A DNA stretch of 64,000 nt from JAMQPK01 sp963782595 (GTDB taxonomy: Bacteria > Acidobacteriota > Vicinamibacteria > Vicinamibacterales > JAMQPK01). The notes under the pieces are model-generated. The model searched no databases. It was not told the DNA's origin and was given only the letters and a program-made list of their open reading frames with translations. The stretch is taken from positions 992,001 through 1,056,000 of the forward strand of contig CAWAKJ010000002.1 of the NCBI GenBank assembly GCA_963782595.1. Reading direction: 5' to 3'. This document shows, piece by piece, positions 17,077 to 25,385 of the stretch. Made by a program: the position numbers and the translations under genes. Position 1 is the stretch's first letter. Each line of letters starts with the position of its first letter.

Positions 17077-18448
17077 GGATGTCTTTCACGACTTCGCCAT
17101 GCACGTCGGTGAGGCGGAAATCGCGACCCGCATACCTGTACGTCAATTTGGTGTGATCCATACCGAGCTGATTCAGCAGCGTCGCATGCAGGTCGTGTAT
17201 GGACACCCGGTTCTGCTCCGCCTTGAAGCCGAACTCGTCGGTGCTGCCGTACGCGATGCCGCCTTTGAACCCGCCGCCGGCGACGAACATCGTGAAGCCG
17301 TACGGATTGTGATCGCGGCCCGATCCGCTCTCCGACACCGGCGTGCGTCCAAACTCTCCGCCCCACACGACGAGAGTTTCGTCGAGCAGGCCGCGGCGTT
17401 TCAAATCGCGAATCAGCGCGGCCGCCGCCTGGTCCATGTCGGGGCAGCGCTTGCGCAGGTTGTCGTTGACGTCGCGATGGTCGTCCCAGATCTGCCCACC
17501 CGGATAATCCATGTTGATGTAGCGCACGCCTGCTTCGACCAGCCGCCGCGCCAGCAGGCAGCCGTTGCCGAACGCGCCAGTGCCGTACTCCTCGCGAATG
17601 TGCTGTGGCTCTTTGCGGATGTCGAACAGCTCCAGTGCCTCGAACTGCATGCGGTAGGCCGACTCCATTGATTTGATGCGGCCTTCGAGGTACTGATCGT
17701 TGCCAAACGACTTTGCGTGGGTCTGGTTCAAATGGAGCAGCGCATCCATGTCGACGCGTTGCGCGTCTTTGTCGACAATCTGATTGCGCAGATTGGGAAT
17801 AATCTTTTCGGGATCCGGATCCGCCACTGCGAATCCGACGCCCTGATACTCCGTCGGCAGGAAAGCCGACCGGTTTTGCGGGCCGCCTGCGCTGGCGTTG
17901 CCGAGCGCGACGAACGCGGGGATGTTCTCGTTTGCAGACCCAAGCCCGTACGTAATCCACGATCCCATCGACGGCCGCGTCGCCAGCACGCTGCCTGTAT
18001 GGAACAAGGCGCGCCCTGGGGTGTGTGTGGGGTTGAACGTGTACATCGATCGAATGACGCACACGTCGTCTATGACACTCGCAAGCTGTGGCAGCAACTC
18101 GCTCACCTCGACACCGTTGCGCCCGTAGCGCTTGAATTCGAACGGCGACGGCAGCAGGCCGCCCGTCGTCCGTTCAGTGCGGAGGTCCACCGCGTTCGGC
18201 CGCTGGCCCGCGTACTTGAACAGCGCAGGCTTGGGGTCGAACATGTCGAGCTGCGAAGGCCCGCCGTTCATGTACAGCATGATGACGTGCTTGGCCTTTG
18301 GCGCCAGCAGCGGCTCCGGATAGTTTCCCAGGCCCGCCGCGTGAACCGTGCTCCTCGTCATGCTGGCAAACAGGCCGGCCAGCCCGACGACTCCGACGCC
18401 CCCGCCGAGCGATTCGATCATCTGCCGACGCGTCAACTTGAAACTCAT
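17069..18448 (-). CDS. DUF1501 family Tat-exported protein
   Basis: 459 residues. Tat-like signal at the N-terminus (LTRRQMIESLGGG followed by a hydrophobic stretch). The DUF1501 core, related to sulfatase/alkaline-phosphatase folds, includes HVIMLYMNGGPSQLDMFDP, GRALFHTGSV, INMDYPGGQIWDDHRD, LVVWGGEFGRTP and GRDHNPYGFTMF. In Planctomycetes and Acidobacteriota these genes nearly always sit beside a DUF1549/DUF1553 cytochrome gene, as here (4-bp overlap with the upstream gene). The biochemical role is unknown; a link to breakdown of complex carbon sources has been suggested for the pair. Confidence 0.9.
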   Translation of the reverse strand: MSFKLTRRQMIESLGGGVGVVGLAGLFASMTRSTVHAAGLGNYPEPLLAPKAKHVIMLYMNGGPSQLDMFDPKPALFKYAGQRPNAVDLRTERTTGGLLPSPFEFKRYGRNGVEVSELLPQLASVIDDVCVIRSMYTFNPTHTPGRALFHTGSVLATRPSMGSWITYGLGSANENIPAFVALGNASAGGPQNRSAFLPTEYQGVGFAVADPDPEKIIPNLRNQIVDKDAQRVDMDALLHLNQTHAKSFGNDQYLEGRIKSMESAYRMQFEALELFDIRKEPQHIREEYGTGAFGNGCLLARRLVEAGVRYINMDYPGGQIWDDHRDVNDNLRKRCPDMDQAAAALIRDLKRRGLLDETLVVWGGEFGRTPVSESGSGRDHNPYGFTMFVAGGGFKGGIAYGSTDEFGFKAEQNRVSIHDLHATLLNQLGMDHTKLTYRYAGRDFRLTDVHGEVVKDILV

Positions 18449-20994
18449 GGAAGGAAAATCTCCTCGTTGGTCGCCAACAACACTTGCGCGTACCGCTGCA
18501 ACGTGCCCTTGCGCAGATACTCCATCGCGGTCTTCATCTCGGACGCCGTTGGATCGCGCGCGAGAATGCGGCGGTACAACATGCCGATCTGTTCCGCCTC
18601 ACCGGTCGCCGTCGTAGCGGTCTTGGCCGCCGCCTCGGCGAGCTTCTGGATGAACGCACTGTTCATCAGGAAAATCTGCTGCAGCGTCGTCGTGGTGACG
18701 TCGCGGTCCGGAGCGGTTTGCGTGGCTTCGGGAAAGTCGTACAACGCCAGCACCTGGGGCGGGCGGGCGCGGCTGATACGACCGTAGATCGCGCGCCGGT
18801 AAAAGTCGTCGTCATCCAGATCTCCCGAGAGGCCGCCCATCTGTTCGTCGAGCACGCCGGCGGACCGCACGAGCGTGTCGCGATACGCTTCTGCATCCAG
18901 CCGTCTGGGATTCTGGCGCCACAAGAGGGCGTTGGCTTCGTCCGCTTTCAATCCGTCTTCGCGCGGGTTGCTCGACTGCTGATAGACGGCCGACAGCATG
19001 ATCTCTTTGTTGAGCCACTTCAGCGACCATCCATGCTCGATGAATCGCGCCGCGAGATCGTCGAGCAGCTGCGGGTGCGTCGGCTTGTCGCCCTGCGTGC
19101 CGAAATCGCTTGGCGTGGCAACGAGCGGGCGCCCGAAGTGCCAGCCCCATGCGCGGTTCACGATGACGCGCGCGGCAAGGCCTGGCGTATCGCTGAAGAT
19201 TCGCTCGGCGAGTTCTAAACGACCGGACCCCTGCCTGAATCGCGTATCACCCTTGGCGAGCACTGCCGGAAATCCGCGAGGCACGATCTCGCCCGGCGCC
19301 GCGTAGTTGCCCGCCGCGAACACGGGCATGTCGCGGGCCTCGCCGGGCTTATACACAAGATAGGTGTACGACGAATCGGATGCGTCGATATATTGCGCCG
19401 CCTCGAACACGGCGTTCACATACGGCTCGGTCGAACCCTGCGGACCGCGGCCCCGCGCGGGCGCCGGCGGTTGAACGGCAGCGGCAGCGGGCGCAGGCTT
19501 ATCGATCGCAGCCGGTTGGCCGGGAACTGGCTTCGCACCGGCAGCGGGCAGCGCGGCGGCAGCTGCAGGCGGCGGCCCGCCTCCTCGGCGCGGCGGATTC
19601 CAGAATTTATCGAGGCTCTGCAACAGCTGAGGGTACTTCTCGAGCAGCGCCGTCGCTTCCGCTTTGAACGCCGCCATCTCGGCTTGCCACTTCACCCGCT
19701 TCTCCGCACCGTTGGTGAACGTGGTGCCCTCGTTCCCGAGCAGATTGATCGAATAGGCCAGGTCGAACAATTGCCGCTGGAGCCACATGTAGCGCTGCTC
19801 GACTTTCTGGTCGACCGCAAACATTGGCCGTTCAGCGCGCAGCGTCGAGGCGAAGACGCCCATCAGCGCGGCGTAGTCTTTCTGGGTAATCGGATCGAAC
19901 TTGTGATCGTGGCACCGCGCGCACGCGGCCGAAATCCCGAGCACGCCGCGCGAAACGGCATCGATGCGGTCGTCCCAGTCATCGGTCACGAGACCGCCGA
20001 TCACCTCGCCCGACAACCGCCGGTCGGTGTGATAGACGGGCGCGGCGCCGACATACCCCAGCGCGCGCATGTCAGCACGCGTCGTGCCGGGCATCAGGTC
20101 GGCGGCGAGTTGGAGCTTGATGAAGCGATCGTACGGCATGCCGGCGTTCAGCGCCTCGATGATCCAGTCGCGGTAGCGCCATGCGAACGGATACGGCGGA
20201 TTCGTTGCCTCCGATGTCGGGTTATCTTCGGCGTAACGCGCCACGTCCATCCAGCGGCGCGCCCATCGCTCGCCGTAATGCGGCGACGCGAGCAGGCGAT
20301 CGATGAGTCTTTCGTAAGCGTTCGGCGATCCATCGTTCAGGAACGCCTGCACTTCTTCGAAAGTGGGTTTGTAGCCGAGCAGATCGACATAGGCACGCGT
20401 CACGAGCGTGCGACGATCGGCCTGCTGAGACGGCGCGAGTTTCTTCTCCTGCAGCTTCGCGAGAACGAAATTATCAATTTTGTTTTTAGGCCAGCCGTCC
20501 GCCCTCGCCGTTTTGGGCGCAGGAACGGCCGCCACCGGCTGAAAGGCCCACCATTTGCGCCCCTCTGCGAGCGACATGCCTTTGTATTGCGGTTCTGCGG
20601 AGGCAAGGGCAGAAACATTTGCGCGAGGATCGGCTGCGCCACGCGCAATCCACTGCTCGAAGTCGGCCAGTACCGCATCCGGAAGTTTGCCGCTGGGTGG
20701 CATCTGTGCCAGCGGATCGCTGTAACTCAGGGCTTTGAGCAATCGGCTTTCCGCCGGCTTGCCCGGCACGAGCGCTGGACCCGATGTGCCTCCCTTCAGC
20801 AGGCCTTCCTTACTATCAAGTACCAGGCTGCCTTTGGGTGCCGGCATCTTGGAGTTGTGGCAGCTGTAGCACTTCTGGACGAGGACCGGTCGAATCCTGG
20901 CCTCGAAAAACTCGATGTCCGGCGTTTGGGCGGAGATTGGCCTTATCGCGGAAACAAGCACGATCAGGCAGACGAAGCAGCATCGTTTCAGCAT
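18445..20994 (-). CDS. PSD1 and planctomycete cytochrome C domain protein (DUF1549/DUF1553)
   Basis: 849 residues, first gene of the four-gene operon. Signal peptide to about residue 22. The PSCyt1 cytochrome domain follows, with heme motif CYSCHNSKMPAPKGSL near residue 42 and MPPSGKLPD as ligand region. DUF1549 (about 160-370) contains YGERWARRWMDVARYAE and a second heme-type motif CARCHDHKFDP. DUF1553 (about 590-840) contains RVIVNRAWGWHFGR, TPSDFGTQGDKPTHP and MLSAVYQQSS. Between them is a Pro/Ala-rich linker (about 480-540). A periplasmic multi-heme redox enzyme is likely; substrate unknown. The next gene begins within its stop codon region. Confidence 0.93.
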   Translation of the reverse strand: MLKRCCFVCLIVLVSAIRPISAQTPDIEFFEARIRPVLVQKCYSCHNSKMPAPKGSLVLDSKEGLLKGGTSGPALVPGKPAESRLLKALSYSDPLAQMPPSGKLPDAVLADFEQWIARGAADPRANVSALASAEPQYKGMSLAEGRKWWAFQPVAAVPAPKTARADGWPKNKIDNFVLAKLQEKKLAPSQQADRRTLVTRAYVDLLGYKPTFEEVQAFLNDGSPNAYERLIDRLLASPHYGERWARRWMDVARYAEDNPTSEATNPPYPFAWRYRDWIIEALNAGMPYDRFIKLQLAADLMPGTTRADMRALGYVGAAPVYHTDRRLSGEVIGGLVTDDWDDRIDAVSRGVLGISAACARCHDHKFDPITQKDYAALMGVFASTLRAERPMFAVDQKVEQRYMWLQRQLFDLAYSINLLGNEGTTFTNGAEKRVKWQAEMAAFKAEATALLEKYPQLLQSLDKFWNPPRRGGGPPPAAAAALPAAGAKPVPGQPAAIDKPAPAAAAVQPPAPARGRGPQGSTEPYVNAVFEAAQYIDASDSSYTYLVYKPGEARDMPVFAAGNYAAPGEIVPRGFPAVLAKGDTRFRQGSGRLELAERIFSDTPGLAARVIVNRAWGWHFGRPLVATPSDFGTQGDKPTHPQLLDDLAARFIEHGWSLKWLNKEIMLSAVYQQSSNPREDGLKADEANALLWRQNPRRLDAEAYRDTLVRSAGVLDEQMGGLSGDLDDDDFYRRAIYGRISRARPPQVLALYDFPEATQTAPDRDVTTTTLQQIFLMNSAFIQKLAEAAAKTATTATGEAEQIGMLYRRILARDPTASEMKTAMEYLRKGTLQRYAQVLLATNEEIFLP

Positions 20995-21167
20995 GGAATC
21001 TCCTCGAGCCCGTGGGAGGGAGTATTTTACCGCATGCGGTTGCGCCCTGACACCCCACCGAATAGGCTCTGGCGCCGCGCTCTATACATTCGTCGGATTC
21101 GAGGGGATGGTTTGAGGTGGCATAGGAACAGTTGGGCTGCCGTTGCTGCAGCGCGAATCCGAAGTTT

Positions 21168-21190
21168 CCGCCTTCGCGAAGCTACGGCGG
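21168..21190. repeat. Imperfect palindrome CCGCCTTCGCGAAGCTACGGCGG
   Basis: A fold-back sequence in which CCGCCTTCGC pairs imperfectly with GCTACGGCGG. It is followed by related words (GCCGAAGCCTTGGCGGAGGC) to about 21215. It looks like a dispersed intergenic repeat; no second copy is seen in this window. Confidence 0.45.
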
Positions 21191-21386
21191 ACGCGCCGAA
21201 GCCTTGGCGGAGGCGGGCCGGGGCCGGACCGCGCTGCGGGGCCCGGAACGCCCGCTCGACGCGAGGTCCGTGACCTCGCTCGGTTCCCGCAGGCTTCTCG
21301 CGCGGTCAGGCGTTTCGTGTCGGCCGCCTCCACACGGCTTCGCGCTGCAGCAACGTCAACCCAACTGCCTTGCGGCTTCAACCACA

Positions 21387-21480
21387 AACGGCACTTGTGT
21401 TGACGGCGAAGCCAGCCGCGAGCACGGACGGGAACGATCGGGGCCAGGACCCGCCGCGCTGCGTCAACGCAAGTGCCGTT
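21387..21480. repeat. 19-bp inverted repeat with 56-bp loop upstream of glpK
   Basis: Bases 21387-21405 (AACGGCACTTGTGTTGACG) are the inverted copy, with one mismatch, of 21462-21480. The loop is GC-rich. It could be a miniature inverted-repeat element or a long RNA hairpin in the glpK leader. No target-site duplication is evident. Confidence 0.6.
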
Positions 21481-21519
21481 CGGCGGTTGGGTCCTGTGAA
21501 ATCGCTTCGAGGGAGACAC

Positions 21520-23037
21520 ATGGCACGCTACGTTGGAGCATTGGACCAGGGCACAACAAGCACGCGATTCATGGTGTTCGATGCCGCGGGCGCAGAAGTG
21601 GCGCGTCGCCAGATCGAGCACGCGCAGATCATGCCGAAGCCCGGATGGGTGGAGCACGATCCGGTCGAGATCGCCGCGCGCACGAATGAAGTGATCGTTG
21701 GAGCACTTCGGGCGGCAAACCTTGATGGAAAGGATCTTGCCGCAATCGGAGTGACCAACCAGCGCGAGACTACCATCGCGTGGAATCCGAAAACAGGCCG
21801 CCCCTGGTACAACGCCATCGTGTGGCAGGACACGCGGACGGATCGGATCGTCAGCGCTCTCGAATCGAAACGGCAGTTGCTCTACGAACGCACGGGACTG
21901 CCGCCCGCCACGTACTTCTCGGCGACGAAGTTGCAGTGGATTCTGGAAAACGTGGACGGCGTCAGGGCAGCGGCCGAAAGAGGCGAGGCGGTTTTCGGCA
22001 ATGTCGACACGTGGGTCATCTGGAATCTGACGGGCGGCGTTGATGGCGGCGTTCACGTCACCGACGTCACCAATGCGAGTCGCACGCTGCTCATGAATCT
22101 CCGCACGCTCGACTGGGACGATGAGCTGCTGACGCTCTTCGGGATCCCGCGCAGGATGCTGCCGGCAATCAGATCGTCGTCGGAACGGAAAGGCTACGGT
22201 GTGACGCGTCGATACGGGCCTGTCGGCGCCGAAGTGCCCGTCTGCGGCGACCTGGGCGATCAACAGGCCGCTACCGTAGGGCAGGTCTGTTTTTCCGTTG
22301 GCGAGGCCAAGAACACATATGGAACCGGCAACTTCATGCTTCTCAACACCGGTGAGACGCCCACGCCTTCCAAGACAGGCCTCCTGACGACGCTGTGCTA
22401 CAAGCTCGGCGATGCGGCGCCGGTGTACGCGCTCGAAGGATCGGTTGCCGTCACCGGTTCGGCGGTGCAGTGGCTGCGCGACCAGCTCGGCATCATCGCG
22501 ACGGCGGCCGAGGTGGAAACGTTAGCGAACACCGTCAAGGACAATGGCGGTGCTTACTTCGTTCCCGCGTTCTCGGGCCTCTTCGCGCCGTACTGGCGAT
22601 CTGACGCCCGTGGCGCGATCGTCGGTCTGTCGCGGTTCAACACGAAGGGGCATCTGGCACGGGCAACGCTGGAGGCCATCTGCTTCCAGACGCGCGCGGT
22701 CCTCGATGCCATGACCATCGACTCGGGTGTGAAGCTGGCCGTCCTGAAAGTGGACGGCGGCGCAACGGCGAACGACACGCTGATGCAGCTCCAGGCCGAT
22801 GTGCTGGGCGTGCCGGTCGTCCGGCCCGTCGTTGCCGAGACAACCGCGTTGGGCGCTGCGTATGCGGCCGGCCTGGCGGTCGGGTTCTGGAAGGACCTCG
22901 AGACGCTGCGCAAGAACTGGCGGGCGGACCGGCAGTGGGAGCCGGCCTGGGACTCGAGCCGCCGCGAGGAATCGTATCGCGGTTGGCAGAAGGCCGTGGA
23001 GCGCACCCTTAACTGGATTGACGTAGGGGAAGGGTGA
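21520..23037 (+). CDS. glpK: Glycerol kinase GlpK
   Basis: 505 residues, the normal length. It converts glycerol and ATP to glycerol-3-phosphate in the cytoplasm. FGGY-family motifs are complete: YVGALDQGTTSTRFMVFD (phosphate 1), GVTNQRETTIAWNPKTGRP, WQDTRTD, YFSATKLQWILEN, ICGDLGDQQAA-like VCGDLGDQQAATVGQ, YGTGNFMLLNTG, and the adenosine region LKVDGGATANDTLMQLQADVLG. The ATG at 21520 has GGGAG 5 bases upstream; the frame open from 21370 is repeat sequence. No glpF or glpD is adjacent. The next gene starts 33 bp later on the same strand but is functionally unrelated. Confidence 0.96.
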   Translation: MARYVGALDQGTTSTRFMVFDAAGAEVARRQIEHAQIMPKPGWVEHDPVEIAARTNEVIVGALRAANLDGKDLAAIGVTNQRETTIAWNPKTGRPWYNAIVWQDTRTDRIVSALESKRQLLYERTGLPPATYFSATKLQWILENVDGVRAAAERGEAVFGNVDTWVIWNLTGGVDGGVHVTDVTNASRTLLMNLRTLDWDDELLTLFGIPRRMLPAIRSSSERKGYGVTRRYGPVGAEVPVCGDLGDQQAATVGQVCFSVGEAKNTYGTGNFMLLNTGETPTPSKTGLLTTLCYKLGDAAPVYALEGSVAVTGSAVQWLRDQLGIIATAAEVETLANTVKDNGGAYFVPAFSGLFAPYWRSDARGAIVGLSRFNTKGHLARATLEAICFQTRAVLDAMTIDSGVKLAVLKVDGGATANDTLMQLQADVLGVPVVRPVVAETTALGAAYAAGLAVGFWKDLETLRKNWRADRQWEPAWDSSRREESYRGWQKAVERTLNWIDVGEG

Positions 23038-23070
23038 GGAGTTCGTATTGCGCAGTGCGCTCGTTATAGG

Positions 23071-23844
23071 ATGATCGGTGGGCCCCCCGGTATGGAACTG
23101 GTCGATCAAGCTCGTGACGCGGTGCATGCGCCGACATTCGGCGCGTCGCTTCGCGCAGCCCGCCTGAGTCGCAACATCTCACTCGACACCATTGCCGCGC
23201 ATACGAAAATCAACCGCGCCTTCTTTCAGGATCTCGAGCGCAACGATTTGTCGAAGTGGCCCTCGGGCCAGTTTTATCGCGAGAACTACCTTCGCGCATA
23301 CGCCGAAGCGATCGGCCTGAATCCGCGGGACGTGATCGACGGATTCCGCCGCGAGCTCGCCGCCGGTGGGGCGGCATCGACCCCCGAGCTTCCCCCCGCT
23401 AAACAGCGGCGTCTGACGCCAGTCACGATTCCCATGATCCTCGCCGTGACATTCTCCGTGTCTTATGCGCTGGCACGGTGGCAGGCGCCTGTCGCAGAGG
23501 TGCCGGAGGTGCGGACCACCGCAAGTTCTGCGGCTCCCACGAAGGTCGAGACTCCTCCGCAGCAGGAGCCGACGCCGCAGCCGCCGACTGCGACCGTGGT
23601 CGGACCGGTTGAACCCGGGCCGATCGAAGGCGAGCTGATCATCACATCGACGCCGATGGGCGCACAGGTGCTGGTCAACGGAATCGGTCGCGGGCGCACG
23701 CCGGTACGCGTGCAATATCTCCCGCCGGGTTCTTATGCCATCAGGTTTATTCACCCCGGACACCCGAGCGTCACTGAGCACGCTACCATCTCCTCTAACC
23801 GGCGAAGCGTGAAAGTGTCGGCGAATCTCGAACTAGCAGAGTAA
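23071..23844 (+). CDS. RodZ-like helix-turn-helix membrane protein with PEGA domain
   Basis: 257 residues (or 250 from ATG 23092, MELVDQARD). The N-terminal HTH_25 domain has FGASLRAARLSRNISLDTIA, KINRAFFQDLERNDLSKWPS and YLRAYAEAIGLNP. One TM segment (PMILAVTFSVSYALA) lies near residue 125. A Pro/Thr-rich linker leads to a PEGA domain (GELIITSTPMGAQVLVNG, GRTPVRVQYLPPGSYAIRF). RodZ-type proteins link the cytoskeleton to the cell wall; with a PEGA domain in place of the usual DUF4115 domain, it may instead bind an envelope polymer. It is followed by a second RodZ-like gene. Confidence 0.8.
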   Translation: MIGGPPGMELVDQARDAVHAPTFGASLRAARLSRNISLDTIAAHTKINRAFFQDLERNDLSKWPSGQFYRENYLRAYAEAIGLNPRDVIDGFRRELAAGGAASTPELPPAKQRRLTPVTIPMILAVTFSVSYALARWQAPVAEVPEVRTTASSAAPTKVETPPQQEPTPQPPTATVVGPVEPGPIEGELIITSTPMGAQVLVNGIGRGRTPVRVQYLPPGSYAIRFIHPGHPSVTEHATISSNRRSVKVSANLELAE

Positions 23845-23945
23845 CGCGGACCTTCGCCTGAACTTCACCCGGCTGGCTGTTCCTTCCGATCGACCGAGCC
23901 GATATGTACTAACGCCCCCCATGCATATCGAATACAGGGAGTTGG

Positions 23946-24876
23946 ATGATTCTCAATCGAACACGCACGGTGGGTACGAAGCTCAGGAGAGCGCGAGAGT
24001 GGCGTGGCATCTCGCTCGGTAAAATCGCTGATTCCACGAAGCTTTCGGTCGCCGTTCTCAAGGCGATGGAACGCGACGATATTTCTTATCTGCCGGGCGG
24101 CGTCGTCGGCCGCGGATTCGTGCGATCGTTTGCGGCCGCGGTGAAACTGGATCCCGAGGTCATGGTTGCGGAGTTCGTCGCACAGTTTCCTCGGCATTCT
24201 GTGAGCGACGGCTATCCGTCCGCAAACGTATTCGAAGCGCCTGTTCCTCCGGACGTCCCGATCAAGATCCATCGATCGAAAGGGTCCACGCTGCTGCGCA
24301 TCGCAGCGGTTGGTCTTCTCCCGGCCGGCTTCGCTGTCTACTATGCGTTGGCCACGAGGAAGCCCTCGTCGTTGTGGAGCGCGATTCAACGCTGGGCTGT
24401 CTCGGCTCCGGCAACTCTCGGAGCGTATTCGCTCAGAGCCGAGGGGACGAACACGAGCGCTCAGGTGCAGCGTTCGGCCACAGATTCTCCTCCACTCGCC
24501 TCCGCGTGGTGCGGTTGCACCCAATCCGTCTCCAGCGAATGACACGTCGTCGGCCGTCGCACCCAAAAAGGAAAAAATTGACACGCGCAAAGTCGTCAAC
24601 GAACCGCTGAAAGTCACGCTGTCGGTGACGTCACCAAGCTGGGTGATCGCATTGGTCGACGGCAAGAGGGCTGTCAACCGGCTGATGGCCGTTGGCGAAG
24701 AGGAGAGCTTCGAAGCGAAACGCGAGCTGGTTTTGACGGCGGGCAACAGCGGAGCCGTTGTGATGACTCTGAACGGGGCCACAGCCAAATCGCTCGGGCG
24801 TGCGGGACAGACCGTCAAGGTGCACGTCAATCACGCCAACTTCAGAAACTACCTTCGCCGCGGCAAATCCAGATAA
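23946..24876 (+). pseudogene. RodZ-like HTH membrane protein with DUF4115-type C-terminus, one frameshift
   Basis: N-terminal HTH_25 domain: VGTKLRRAREWRGISLGKIA, KAMERDDISYLPGGVVGRGF, VRSFAAAVKLDPEVMVAEF. TM segment near residue 125 (LLRIAAVGLLPAGFAVYYAL). The C-terminal half continues in frame 1 after a net +1 shift at about 24500-24512 (GAVAPNPSPANDT). It forms a small beta domain, KVTLSVTSPSWVIALVDGKR, ESFEAKRELVLTAGNSGAVV, ATAKSLGRAGQTVKVHV, typical of DUF4115 in RodZ. Corrected length is about 309 residues. It is probably functional if the shift is a sequencing error. Confidence 0.75.
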
Positions 24877-24904
24877 GGCCCGCAAAGAGAGAGCGCGCGC
24901 GCCC

Positions 24905-25369
24905 TCATACACTCGTGCGACCGGCAATGTCCTCGTCCCAGAGCTCCGGATGTTCGCCGATGAAGCGCGTCATGAGCTCGATGCAATCCGCATCGCCGAC
25001 CAGGGTCACGCTGACCCCATGGGCACGCAGCAGATCGATATTGCCGGGAAAATTCCGATTTTCACCGACCACGACACGCTTTACGCCAAACTGAAGCACG
25101 GTGCCGGTGCACATCATGCACGGGCTCAGTGTTGTGTACAGCGTCACAGTGTCGTATCTCGCCCGGCGGCCTGCTTGTCGAAAACAGTCCATCTCACCGT
25201 GCGCGATGGGATCGCCGCTTTGCACGCGCCGATTGTGGCCGCGGGCGATGATCGCTTCGTTCTCGACCATCACCGCGCCGATGGGCAGACCGCCTTCGTT
25301 GTACGACTTCAGCGCCTGCTCGTACGCCGCCCGCAGGAACGCTCTGTCGTGGCTCTCGTGACCGTTCAT
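24905..25369 (-). CDS. Nucleoside/cytosine deaminase, yeast FCY1-like
   Basis: 154 residues from ATG 25369. The zinc-dependent deaminase motifs are complete: IAHGEMDCFRQAG (His and catalytic Glu) and LYTTLSPCMMCTG (PCxxC). The region VVVGENRNFPGN and the C-terminal PELWDEDI match the eukaryote-type cytosine deaminase group (yeast Fcy1) better than bacterial TadA or CodA. It is expected to convert cytosine to uracil or deaminate a related base or guanidinium compound. It follows the MFS gene by 16 bp on the same strand, so import and deamination of one substrate are plausible. Confidence 0.85.
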   Translation of the reverse strand: MNGHESHDRAFLRAAYEQALKSYNEGGLPIGAVMVENEAIIARGHNRRVQSGDPIAHGEMDCFRQAGRRARYDTVTLYTTLSPCMMCTGTVLQFGVKRVVVGENRNFPGNIDLLRAHGVSVTLVGDADCIELMTRFIGEHPELWDEDIAGRTSV

Positions 25370-25385
25370 CGTTGGGAAAGCGCGC

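Larger units (their letters stand above)
20995..21519. other. 525-bp intergenic region upstream of glpK, repeat-rich
   Basis: No gene is supported here. It separates the divergent PSD1 operon and glpK and must contain both promoters. It holds an imperfect palindrome at 21168-21190 and a long inverted repeat at 21387-21480. The ribosome binding site of glpK (GAGGGAG, 21509-21515) is at the right end. Open frames across the region are GC-rich artefacts. Confidence 0.6.

Noticed and set aside
19393..21273. A 626-residue + strand open frame
   Set aside because: Antisense to the PSD1 gene, Arg/His-rich with no domain or hydrophobic pattern; a shadow of GC-rich coding.
21082..22263. A 393-residue minus-strand open frame opposite glpK
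   Set aside because: It lies opposite the complete glpK gene and covers the repeat-rich leader; composition is Arg/His-rich with no motif.
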